This document shows, piece after piece, positions 23,645 to 31,558 of a stretch of DNA of 64,000 nt; within the stretch, counting starts at the first letter, position 1, and the number at the start of each line of letters is the position of its first letter. Location of the stretch: assembly GCA_016181005.1 (NCBI GenBank), contig JACPAE010000001.1, positions 182,207 through 246,206 on the forward strand. Direction: 5' to 3'. The notes beneath the pieces were generated by a model. It was not told where the DNA came from. It made no database searches and saw only the letters and a list, made by a program, of their open reading frames with translations. Source of the stretch: Candidatus Aenigmatarchaeota archaeon (GTDB lineage: Archaea; Aenigmatarchaeota; Aenigmatarchaeia; CG10238-14; SCSR01). The translations under genes and the position numbers were made by a program.

Positions 23645-23965
23645 TTATCCAAGAAGCCTGATCTCTATCTTCACACTCTGTGGTATGTTTACCCTCATTA
23701 TCTGCCTTAAGACTCTGTCATCTGCCTGAACGTCGAGTACCCTCTTATGAATGCGCATTTCGAACTTATCCCAAGTCGCGTTACCGTGGCCAGTTCCGTC
23801 GCCAGATGGGGTCTTTAGTGTTGTTATTCTCATTCTCTTTGTCGGCAAAGGAATCGGACCTCGGTAATCAATGCCAAATTTTTTGGCAATCTCCCTGATC
23901 TCAGCACAAATTGTATCCAATTCCTGCGAATCTTTGCTGCTGAGCTTTATTCTTGCAGTCTGCAT
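23645..23965 (-). CDS. rps10: Ribosomal protein uS10
   Basis: 106 aa, standard archaeal length. MQTARIKLSSKDSQELDTICAEI, RGPIPLPTKRMRITTLKTPSGDGTG, and WDKFEMRIHKRVLDV are the uS10 signatures; it sits at the 30S head. Follows EF-1 alpha as in most archaeal str operons. Confidence 0.97.
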   Translation of the reverse strand: MQTARIKLSSKDSQELDTICAEIREIAKKFGIDYRGPIPLPTKRMRITTLKTPSGDGTGHGNATWDKFEMRIHKRVLDVQADDRVLRQIMRVNIPQSVKIEIRLLG

Positions 23966-24018
23966 AACCAGTTAATTGACAGGTGTAATTTAAATTCTTT
24001 TCGTAAGCAAGAATTAGA

Positions 24019-25299
24019 TTACTTGGCCTTGACCACATCCAAAACTACGCCAGCAGCGACAGTCATTCCCATGTCCCTGATTGCAAACCTTGCCAAATGC
24101 GGGAACTCCGACTGCTTCTCCAAAACCATCGGCTTCAACGGCTTTACCTTTATTCGTGCAGCGTCTCCAGTTTTGATAAAGTCAGGCTTTTCCTGAACAA
24201 CCTGCCCAGTCTTCGGGTCAAGCTTTGCAGTTATTTCTTCAATCGTGCATGCAATAGCCGCTGTATGCGCGTGGAATACCGGAGTGTAACCGGCTGTTAT
24301 CACTGTCGGATGCTGCAAAACTACAATCTGTGCTGTGAATTCCTTGACAACCGTTGGCGGGTTGTTCGGATGACCGGCAACATCACCTTTCTTTATCTGG
24401 GACTTGTCAACGCCTCTAACGTTGAATCCTACGTTGTCACCAGGCTTTGCTTCAGGCAATTGCTGATGGTGTATTTCTATGCTTTTTACTTCACCCACTA
24501 CACCTGATGGTTCAAAAACTATCTTGTCGTTCAGCTTCATGACGCCTGTCGCAACCTTGCCAACTGGAACTGTTCCAACTCCTGTAATCGAGTAAACATC
24601 CTGGATAGGCATCCTCAGCGGCTTGTCGGTCAGCTTTGCAGGCTCTTTCACATGCTGGTCCAACGCCTCAATCAATGTCGGTCCGTTGTACCATGACATC
24701 TTGTCCGACTTTTTAGCTACATTGTCGCCGACATAAGCAGAAACTGGAACGAATGGAACTTCCTCGATTTTGTATCCAACGCCTTTCAGCAGGTTCGTAA
24801 CATCATTCTTTATTTCATCAAATCTCTTCTGGTCGTAATTTGCAGCGTCCATCTTGTTGAGTGTGACAATCAATTGGCTTATCCCCAAAACCTTCATCAG
24901 CCAGACGTGCTCCTTTGTTTGGTCTTGCACACCCTCGCCAGGTTTGGCAGAGACAACAAGAATGCCAACATCAGCCTGCGAAGCGCCTGTAATCATGTTC
25001 TTGACGAAATCCCTGTGCCCAGGAGCGTCGATAATAGTGAAATACCATTTCTGCGTCTCGAAAGGTCTGTGCATGATGTCAATTGTAACTCCCCTTTCTC
25101 TCTCCTCCTTTGCCTTGTCCATGACGAATGCGAATTCAAATGTCTCCTTCTTCAGCTCAGTAGCCAGCTCCTTGAGCTTTCTCATCTCCTCTTCCCTGAT
25201 GGCGCCAGTGTCGTACAACAGCCTGCCTACTAGGGTAGACTTGCCTGCGTCTACGTGGCCTGCTGTTAATAGATTGATATGAGGTTTGCTAATTACCAT
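24019..25299 (-). CDS. tuf: Translation elongation factor EF-1 alpha
   Basis: 426 aa GTPase that brings aminoacyl-tRNA to the ribosome. [21 protein letters not shown] (P-loop), [10 protein letters not shown] (switch I), [12 protein letters not shown] (switch II), TLNKMDA (NKxD) and the two C-terminal beta barrels are intact. The uS10 gene follows at 53 nt. Directly upstream, on the opposite strand, is a small ORFan that separates tuf from the EF-2 gene. Confidence 0.97.
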   Translation of the reverse strand: MVISKPHINLLTAGHVDAGKSTLVGRLLYDTGAIREEEMRKLKELATELKKETFEFAFVMDKAKEERERGVTIDIMHRPFETQKWYFTIIDAPGHRDFVKNMITGASQADVGILVVSAKPGEGVQDQTKEHVWLMKVLGISQLIVTLNKMDAANYDQKRFDEIKNDVTNLLKGVGYKIEEVPFVPVSAYVGDNVAKKSDKMSWYNGPTLIEALDQHVKEPAKLTDKPLRMPIQDVYSITGVGTVPVGKVATGVMKLNDKIVFEPSGVVGEVKSIEIHHQQLPEAKPGDNVGFNVRGVDKSQIKKGDVAGHPNNPPTVVKEFTAQIVVLQHPTVITAGYTPVFHAHTAAIACTIEEITAKLDPKTGQVVQEKPDFIKTGDAARIKVKPLKPMVLEKQSEFPHLARFAIRDMGMTVAAGVVLDVVKAK

Positions 25300-25370
25300 T
25301 TCTTCACCGAATTTTGCTTTAATCTAATTTAAAAGATAGGTTTAAATAAATTACTTTAAACTAACATAAC

Positions 25371-25676
25371 ATGCCTTATAGACTATATAACAGTTTGAGG
25401 TCAGACGTTATGCATATTATGGATGGCGCAAAACAACTTGATTTAGACGGTTTAGGGCCAAGTCATTATGCCCGCATTTATCGCAAAATAGAAGATTTTA
25501 AAACATTGGGTATTATTGCAGGAGATCCCGTGAGGGTTGGAGTGTCAGTTTTTTATGGAAATCGTAGTCGGGGCTCCCAAATAACAGTATATCCAGTTAA
25601 TTTAGAAAGAGCTAACTATTGTTTAAGAAGACTAGATGGACTAGGTAAACGTCGAATTGTTCTAGACGAAATTTAA
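25371..25676 (+). CDS. ORFan inserted between EF-1A and EF-2 genes
   Basis: 101 aa: SHYARIYRKIEDFKTLGIIAGDPVRVGVSVFYGN, then ITVYPVNLERANYCLRRLDGLGKRRIVLDEI. A beta-rich middle with a helix on each side; no family recognised. It reads against the surrounding operon and is AT-richer. TATA-like tttaaataaat lies about 25 nt upstream of ATG 25371, consistent with a leaderless mRNA. Confidence 0.55.
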   Translation: MPYRLYNSLRSDVMHIMDGAKQLDLDGLGPSHYARIYRKIEDFKTLGIIAGDPVRVGVSVFYGNRSRGSQITVYPVNLERANYCLRRLDGLGKRRIVLDEI

Positions 25677-25687
25677 GAAAAATTTAA

Positions 25688-27912
25688 CTAAATTTCCGGT
25701 TTAGGCACGTCCTCATTCAAGCCTTTCCTCTTCCTTATTGATTTAACTGTATCTTCAAACAAGTCCTTAGGCACCCGTTCAAATGTAGTTTCAACCAAAG
25801 AGTAGAATCCCCTGCCGCTTGTGGCCGACTTGAGCGAAGCGTCAAAACCAAATATGTCGCTGACAGGAATCTTGGCGCTGATTACGGAAGCCCCCCGTTC
25901 GTCCTTCATGTCCAGAATCTGCCCCCTCCGATTCTCAATCTCCTTTATAGCGTCACCGATAAGTTCCGTAGGAATGTCTACCCTAATAACCTGCTTCGGC
26001 TCCAATAACTGCGCGCCAGCCGCAAGCATAGCCTGCCTTATAGCCCACCTTACCGCAGGCCTTATCTGCCCCTCGCCTCTGTGCACAGGGTCTTCGTGAA
26101 GTTCCGCGTCCATCAGCTTTACTTTCAATCTCATGCATGGCTCTCTTGCCAGCGGCCCGTCTTCCATAACGTCAGTAAAAGCATCCTTGACCATCTCTAT
26201 AATCTCGTTCAAATACTGGATGCCCTTTGTCATGTCTATCAAAACATTTCTGTTGTGCATCAAAAGTATGTTTCTGGCCTCGTCATAGTCCATCCCGGTT
26301 TTCTTGAATTTCTGGAAAAGCTCTATGTTCTTTCTTTTAATCTCGCCCTCGCTTGGAAGGTCGCCCGCAAGCATAGCCTGATAAATCCCATCCTCCAAAG
26401 GTTCTACTATGATGTCGAATTTGTTGTGCTTGTTCGGGGACTTGCCTTCTATTTCAGGGGATTTGTCAAACAAAGCCTCCCGGTAAACGACAATTGGCTT
26501 GGACATATCTACATCAATTCCCAAGTCCCTCAGTTTGTGCTCAACTTTTATTTCCAGATGCAGCTCTCCAAGGCCGGAAACAAGGTATTCCCCAGTCTCT
26601 TGATTAATTTTGACAACAAGCGTCGGGTCCTCCCTGCCAAGCCTCTTCAGTATGTCGACCAGCTTCGGCAGCTCCATGGGATTCTTCGGCTCGATGGACT
26701 TGGTGACAACAGGCTCGAATATGTGCTTTATTTCCTCGAAAGGCTCAATCACTTTTCCAGCGTCTGTTATGGTCTCTCCTGTGAATGCATCAGGTATGCC
26801 GACGATGCCGACAATATTTCCTGCGGTGATTTCATCGACAGGTATTCTTTGTATCCCCCTGTAAACAACTACTTGTTGCAGTTTCTGCGTTTTATGCTGA
26901 GTTATTAAATAGACGTCCTTGCCCTTGAAAATTTTTCCGGAGAATATTCTTCCTGCAGCGACAAAGCCAACATGAGGATCCGGAACCATCTTCGTCATTA
27001 TCATCGCAAGGGTTCCATCAGGATCGCATGCCAGCATGTCTTTTCCAACATCGTTGTTCAAATCACCCTTCCATATTTTCGGAATTCTGTATTTCTGCGC
27101 ATCTAAAGGATTAGGCAAGTGTTTTACAATCATGTCGAGCACCACTTGGTGCATCGGGGCTTTTTTCGCAAGCTCGTCTTCTTTTCCTTGGATTGTCAAA
27201 TCGATTATTTCCTTGAATGTCATTCTGGTCTTCTTCATGTAAGGGATCGATATTGCCCAGCGCCTGAAAGCTGATCCAAACGCTACTGTGCCATCCATTA
27301 CATTCACAAGCCATTTCTGCTTGTACTCCTCCGGCGCGTACTTTTGGATATAAATGTTGACGTCGCGTATAACTTCCTCGAACCTTTGCATCATCTGCTC
27401 TGGAGTAAGCTTGAGTTCACGAATGAATCTGTCAACTTTGTTGACGAATAAAACTGGCTTTACATACTCTCTCAACGCTTGACGAAGAACTGTCTCTGTC
27501 TGTGGCATTATTCCTTCCACTGGATCTATAAGGACAATAGTTCCATCAACTGCTCGCATTGCGCGTGTGACATCACCTCCAAAGTCAACGTGACCCGGAG
27601 TATCTACAAGATTAATCAAGTAGTCCTTGCCGTCATATTCATGAACCATTGAAACATTAGCACCATAAACTGTGAGTTCTCTCTTTCTTTCCTCTGGATC
27701 GAACCATGTGACCATCGCTTTTCCAGCCATCTCCTCAGCAATCATGCCGGCGCCGGCCATTAAATTGTCAGTTAATGTGGTTTTTCCATGGTGTACAAAC
27801 CCGTAGATATAGCGATAAACTAAATCTATTGCGAGGACGTAGCCATGTTCCTAATTCTTGCCGGATCCTTCATTGTTTCTGTGATCCTTTCCGTCATTTC
27901 TTTCTTTGCTAT
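25688..27912 (-). CDS. fusA: Translation elongation factor EF-2, interrupted by a BHB intron
   Basis: Translocase GTPase. Exon 2 (25688-27797) encodes GKTTLTDNLMAGAGMIAEEMAGKAM through the C-terminal domains, with DTPGHVDFGG, FVNKVDR and the diphthamide-loop region. The N-terminus lies in exon 1 (27830-27912): MAKKEMTERITETMKDPARI, then RNMATSS. Without splicing the frame hits TAG and is out of phase with exon 2. Removing 27798-27829 joins CA to T, giving RNMATSSHVHHGKTT, the normal archaeal EF-2 sequence. Total 83 + 2110 nt = 730 aa plus stop. The start is probably ATA 27912, with AGGTGA 5 nt upstream; GTG 27921 is the conventional alternative. Confidence 0.9.
27798..27829 (-). other. 32-nt bulge-helix-bulge intron in the EF-2 gene
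   Basis: Read on the minus strand: 5' exon CTCG, bulge CA^A, inner stem TAGAT, 15-nt loop, ATCTA, then CGGG, bulge TT^T, 3' exon GTAC. CTCG pairs with CGGG (4-bp central helix with one G-U) and TAGAT with ATCTA (5 bp). Both bulges are 3 nt, with cuts after the second base, exactly as required by archaeal splicing endonuclease. The cut sites predicted from structure are the ones that restore the EF-2 frame and the HVHHGKTT motif. Confidence 0.88.
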
Positions 27913-28189
27913 GATTTTCACCTACATTCATTGACTTTAGATTCTGATTTAAACTCCAAACCTTATAAGAGTTGTTAATTGTAGAATTTAACACATTCAT
28001 TCTTTCCACCAAATTTAACAAAGATCTTGTAGTTCTCTCACTTCTATTTATTTTTAATTGAACTTCTCTTTTACTTAACAATTTCTTCTTTTCGAAGAAT
28101 TTTATTATATCTGAAAAGTTTACAGAACTTTTCCTTTGAAAAGGATATAATGTATAAAATATATCTAGATTTTCGCTGCTAAAGTCCAA
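27851..28189 (-). CDS. Possible winged-helix protein overlapping EF-2 exon 1
   Basis: 112 aa. NFSDIIKFFEKKKLLSKREVQLKINRSERTTRSLLNLVERMNVLN plus YKVWSLN looks like a winged HTH, with SERTTRSLLNL as recognition helix. The last 20 codons run through EF-2 exon 1 in another frame, so that tail is probably not under selection. If real, the gene overlaps EF-2 by about 62 nt and would be co-transcribed with it. Confidence 0.5.
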   Translation of the reverse strand: MDFSSENLDIFYTLYPFQRKSSVNFSDIIKFFEKKKLLSKREVQLKINRSERTTRSLLNLVERMNVLNSTINNSYKVWSLNQNLKSMNVGENHSKERNDGKDHRNNEGSGKN

Positions 28190-28270
28190 CCCATTTAATA
28201 AAACATTTAATTATTTCCACTTAGTTGTATTAGGTTCAACGAGATGTTTTAAAATTTTCCTTAAATCGAA

Positions 28271-28873
28271 TTACCTTGCGCCTTCGGCTTCCTTCTCTAT
28301 CCTTTCCCTTTCCCTTATGGCGTCGCTCTTCTGGTTGTCCCTGTTGTACGTCGCCATAATCTCGTTCGCCAACGCATCCACCATAGTCTCCTTCTTCCCA
28401 AAAGCCTTCTTGTACGCCGCCTGCGTTATTATCTTGAGCGCGATGTCGACCCTCCTCTGCGGCGCTGTTATGACAGCCCTCCTGACTATAATGCCGCCCA
28501 CTTGGTATCCTGCAATCTCCTCCCTCAGAGCCGCATTTTCGATTGCTCTGACTAAAACTTCTATAGGATTAATCTTTGTTCTTTCGTAAATTTTATCGAA
28601 CGCCTCCTTGACAATCCTGTAAGTTGTCACGTATCTGCCTACAACTCTCCCCGACGTTATCAGATGCTTCCTTCCCTTGTGGCCAGGTACCATCATCTTC
28701 ATTATAAGCCTCTCAACAATGTTCATCTTTGACTTGTAGAACTGCTGCCTTGATAGCCTGCCGGAACTTTTCGGAACAAGTCGTGGTGAAAAATTGATGT
28801 AATTCTTTAATCCCGTATCATTTACCTGAATTCCGCTTACGTCCCACTTGTCAAAAATCTTGATGTCAGCCAT
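28271..28873 (-). CDS. rps7: Ribosomal protein uS7
   Basis: 200 aa, normal archaeal length. KIFDKWDVSGIQVNDTGLKNYINFSPRLVPKS at the N-terminus, NIVERLIMKMM, NPIEVLVRAIENAALREE, GGIIVRRAVITAPQRRVD are the uS7 core; it organises the 30S head. Follows uS12 with a 4-nt gap. Confidence 0.97.
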   Translation of the reverse strand: MADIKIFDKWDVSGIQVNDTGLKNYINFSPRLVPKSSGRLSRQQFYKSKMNIVERLIMKMMVPGHKGRKHLITSGRVVGRYVTTYRIVKEAFDKIYERTKINPIEVLVRAIENAALREEIAGYQVGGIIVRRAVITAPQRRVDIALKIITQAAYKKAFGKKETMVDALANEIMATYNRDNQKSDAIRERERIEKEAEGAR

Positions 28874-28877
28874 TCAA

Positions 28878-29300
28878 CTACCTTGCGGGTTTCTGCTTCT
28901 TCCCAGACAGAATCTGGCTCAATGCCACACCGTTGACTGCAGACACCTTGTATTTCAATCCCCACATGCTACCTACAGAGCCTCCCTGAGATCCTCCAAC
29001 GCCTTCGATAAGAACCTCGTCATGCTCGTTGATTTGGTCTATTGCATGGTTTCCCGGAACAAATGCTGTCACCTGGATATTATTCTTAATCAACTGCACT
29101 CTGACAGCTTTAACTAGTCCGGATGAAGGTTGCTTTTGCTCTACAGTCCTTTTGCTGATGACAAGCCCCTTTACCTGCGGCGCGCCTTGCAGGGGATCCT
29201 GCTTCCACAGCTTTTTCTTTTTTCTGACGTAATCCACCTTTTTCCATCTATAGTGTTTCCTTATTTTAAGCAGTTTTCTACCTGCAAATTCTCCTGGCAT
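28878..29300 (-). CDS. rps12: Ribosomal protein uS12
   Basis: 140 aa. DPLQGAPQVKGLVISKR, KQPSSGLVKAVRVQLIKN, TAFVPGNHAIDQINEHDEVLIEGVGG and KYKVSAVNGVAL are diagnostic of archaeal uS12, which shapes the decoding centre. Only 4 nt from both neighbours, so clearly operonic. Confidence 0.97.
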   Translation of the reverse strand: MPGEFAGRKLLKIRKHYRWKKVDYVRKKKKLWKQDPLQGAPQVKGLVISKRTVEQKQPSSGLVKAVRVQLIKNNIQVTAFVPGNHAIDQINEHDEVLIEGVGGSQGGSVGSMWGLKYKVSAVNGVALSQILSGKKQKPAR

Positions 29301-29304
29301 TCAT

Positions 29305-29727
29305 TCACCTTATTGTAAGTTCATTGATGTCATGGTTTCTTTGTAATAGCTCTTTATATAACTTTAAATGCCTGCCGTCCCTTCCGATTACTATAGCCTT
29401 GTTCTTCTTGTCAACTATGACCTCAACTATATTTCTCCCGTTTTCATTCCTAACTCTTACAGAATTCGCCTGCGGTATCAAATTTTTAGCGAACTTGTCT
29501 ATATCTTCCGAGAATTCGAAAATTTTTATGTTCTTCTTTATCAAGTTCTCGGTGTTTTTGACACTGTTACCTTTTTTTCCAATCGCTCTTCCAACATCAC
29601 CTTCATCTATGACAAAGTAGACGTAATTGGAGTTGTTGTCAATTATACAATCACGGACACTCACACCAGTGAGCTTTTCAAAGAGCGCAACCAATCGTAT
29701 GCTTTCTGTGTCAAAGATTATCGGCAT
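29305..29727 (-). CDS. nusA: NusA-like KH-domain transcription factor
   Basis: 140 aa with two KH domains: GDVGRAIGKKGNSVKNTENL (GxxG loop IGKKG) and NKAIVIGRDGRHLKLYKELL (second GxxG). This is the short archaeal NusA without S1 or N-terminal domain, which binds RNA during elongation. Its place between L30e and S12 is the conserved archaeal order. Confidence 0.95.
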   Translation of the reverse strand: MPIIFDTESIRLVALFEKLTGVSVRDCIIDNNSNYVYFVIDEGDVGRAIGKKGNSVKNTENLIKKNIKIFEFSEDIDKFAKNLIPQANSVRVRNENGRNIVEVIVDKKNKAIVIGRDGRHLKLYKELLQRNHDINELTIR

Positions 29728-29730
29728 AAC

Positions 29731-29994
29731 TTATCCTTTTATAACAAGCGCGGATACTGGAAAAGGCTTACCGCAAATAACTCCAAGTTCCCTGCTGGTT
29801 CCGTCGAATGTTTCCAACTTTACCTTTGAGATTTTCGTATTGTGTTCAAGTTCCTTCCTTACATTGGAAGACAAGTTGTTTGATACTACAATTAATCTTG
29901 GTTTGTTTGTTTTTATATAAGTTATCGTTTCATTATACCCGATTATTGCTTTGTTTGATTTAATCGCTTCTTGTACCTCTTCGGTCAGTACCAT
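29731..29994 (-). CDS. rpl30e: Ribosomal protein eL30
   Basis: 87 aa, slightly short for eL30 (about 95-100). IKSNKAIIGYNETITYIKTNKPRLIVVSNNLSS and ELGVICGKPFPVSALVIKG are the L7Ae-fold eL30 core. Located directly upstream of nusA, as in other archaea. The ORFan at 30064 separates it from rpoA''. Confidence 0.92.
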   Translation of the reverse strand: MVLTEEVQEAIKSNKAIIGYNETITYIKTNKPRLIVVSNNLSSNVRKELEHNTKISKVKLETFDGTSRELGVICGKPFPVSALVIKG

Positions 29995-30063
29995 TTTTAT
30001 CTTTGAAATTAATTGTAGCGAGGGTTTAAATAGTTAATAACAATTTTATAATATAGGGAATTT

Positions 30064-30360
30064 ATGGACTTATCAGAAATAGCAAAAGCTATCGGATTAG
30101 GAGCAGTTGGTGTCGCAGTTGTAGATTTAACGTTGCGAGATGGTTATTTATCATCAATACTAAATGACATACGAAGAGCAAGAGAAGTTAGGGCAACATT
30201 ACTTGAAATGATGTACGGCAATGGTTTATGGGGATGTGGTGTTAGATACACAAAAGAAGCGGCATTTGGTATATACGATAACTTTGTTTCAAGAGACCTT
30301 TTCAGTTATTTCACTATGAGAGAAGTAAGAAGAGTGAAAAAAGAATATGGAATTACGTAA
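30064..30360 (+). CDS. ORFan between rpl30e and rpoA''
   Basis: 98 aa. A hydrophobic N-terminal helix (IAKAIGLGAVGVAVVDLTL) and a helical remainder (LNDIRRAREVRATLLEMMYGNG, FTMREVRRVKKEYGIT). No family recognised. Opposite in strand to the operon it interrupts and AT-rich; TATA-like DNA (tttaaatag near 30025) suggests its own leaderless promoter. Confidence 0.5.
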   Translation: MDLSEIAKAIGLGAVGVAVVDLTLRDGYLSSILNDIRRAREVRATLLEMMYGNGLWGCGVRYTKEAAFGIYDNFVSRDLFSYFTMREVRRVKKEYGIT

Positions 30361-30439
30361 TGTTATTATTTTTCCTTAGATTTAGTCCATTTTAAAATAT
30401 TGTTAATAGCTTCTGGCGTTGTCTTGTTGTTGTCAGATA

Positions 30440-31558
30440 TTACTCTTCGCTTCTCACTATAAGGTCAAACATTCCAGTTCCTGCCGGCACAATCTGCCCC
30501 ACCATGACATTCTCAAAGATTCCCTGCAAGTTGTCAATCTCGTTCCTTATCGAAGCCTTGACAAGATGCTTTATCGTCTCCTCGAAGGCAGCCCGAGCAA
30601 GAATAGAAGTCTTCGCTCCTGCAACACCATAGCGCCCTATAGAATCAACAGCGCCGCTAAATGTCATAATGTCGGCAACAAGAGTAACATACCTGACATC
30701 CACGTCAAGCGCCTGCTCCTGCATTGTCTTCAAAGCCTCCCTTATTATGACGCTCCTTGCGGCTTCTATGCCTAGCACAGATTCTATCTCATAAATGTCA
30801 TTTGTGAACGTTTTCTTCTCATCGACTTCCTTTATTTTCAGCACATCGCTCAAATTAGTTCCTATAGTGTTTATTATCCAGTCATCCTCCTCTTTTCTAA
30901 CAAGAGCGTTTTTAATCCCTTTAACTCCCGTAACAGACAGCATCAGAATCTTTTCTTTCAGCTTCTGCAGCTCCTTAACGTCATCAGTCTTCGCTATAAC
31001 TGAAATCTTATCCTCCCTAGACCTGACATTCACGTTCTTCACAGACTCTTTGATAATCCTTTGCATCACATCAACCCTTCTCTTGTCGGAGACTTCAATT
31101 TCTATCGCGTTCTCGTTCAAGTTCAGCGAGATCCGATTAATGAGATTCATAACCTTCTTTTCTATAACAAATTCCGCAAGTTTAGCGGCCTCGGTCGCAT
31201 TGTTGCTTTCTCTCTTCAAATATATGGTCATCATGGGAGTCTCGGGCGTCTTTTTGGCATCGAAAATTTCTATTAGCCTAGGCAGGCCATAAGTAACTCT
31301 TATCCCGGCTGTTCCTGCAAAGTGATAAGTACGCATCGTCATCTGTGTAGCTGGTTCAGAAATGCTTTGGGCAGCAATTATTCCTATTCCCTCGGCCGGT
31401 TCAAATCTGCCTTGAAGATAAACTTTCTTGACTTCTTCAAGCAGCTTCTGCTTCTTCTCCGCATTCAGTCTCATTTCCTTCCCGACATTCTCCACTTCTT
31501 CCAGCAATTTACTAGGCAAGTTGTCTTCATGCGAATTTGTCTGCGATTTCTCTGACAT
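30440..31558 (-). CDS. rpoA2: RNA polymerase subunit A''
   Basis: 372 aa, C-terminal part of the largest subunit. FEPAEGIGIIAAQSISEPATQMTMRTYHFAG begins the trigger-loop/bridge region, and VTYGLPRLIEIFDAKKTP, YVTLVADIMTFSGAVDSIGRYG and AILARAAFEETIKHL-type segments follow. Its start overlaps the stop of the fused B'-A' gene by 32 nt, so the split between A' and A'' is the standard archaeal one. Confidence 0.97.
   Translation of the reverse strand: MSEKSQTNSHEDNLPSKLLEEVENVGKEMRLNAEKKQKLLEEVKKVYLQGRFEPAEGIGIIAAQSISEPATQMTMRTYHFAGTAGIRVTYGLPRLIEIFDAKKTPETPMMTIYLKRESNNATEAAKLAEFVIEKKVMNLINRISLNLNENAIEIEVSDKRRVDVMQRIIKESVKNVNVRSREDKISVIAKTDDVKELQKLKEKILMLSVTGVKGIKNALVRKEEDDWIINTIGTNLSDVLKIKEVDEKKTFTNDIYEIESVLGIEAARSVIIREALKTMQEQALDVDVRYVTLVADIMTFSGAVDSIGRYGVAGAKTSILARAAFEETIKHLVKASIRNEIDNLQGIFENVMVGQIVPAGTGMFDLIVRSEE

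Noticed and set aside
27829-27846. An alternative EF-2 splice using the TACG/TGTA pairing and a 44-nt intron
   Set aside because: It keeps the frame but deletes four residues from the HVxHGKTT motif; the 32-nt intron restores the full motif and has a better inner stem.
27851-27912. Treating the 112-aa winged-helix frame as the true gene over EF-2 exon 1
   Set aside because: The EF-2 exon 1 reading (MAKKE to RIRN) matches the family exactly; the overlapping tail of the other frame is low complexity.
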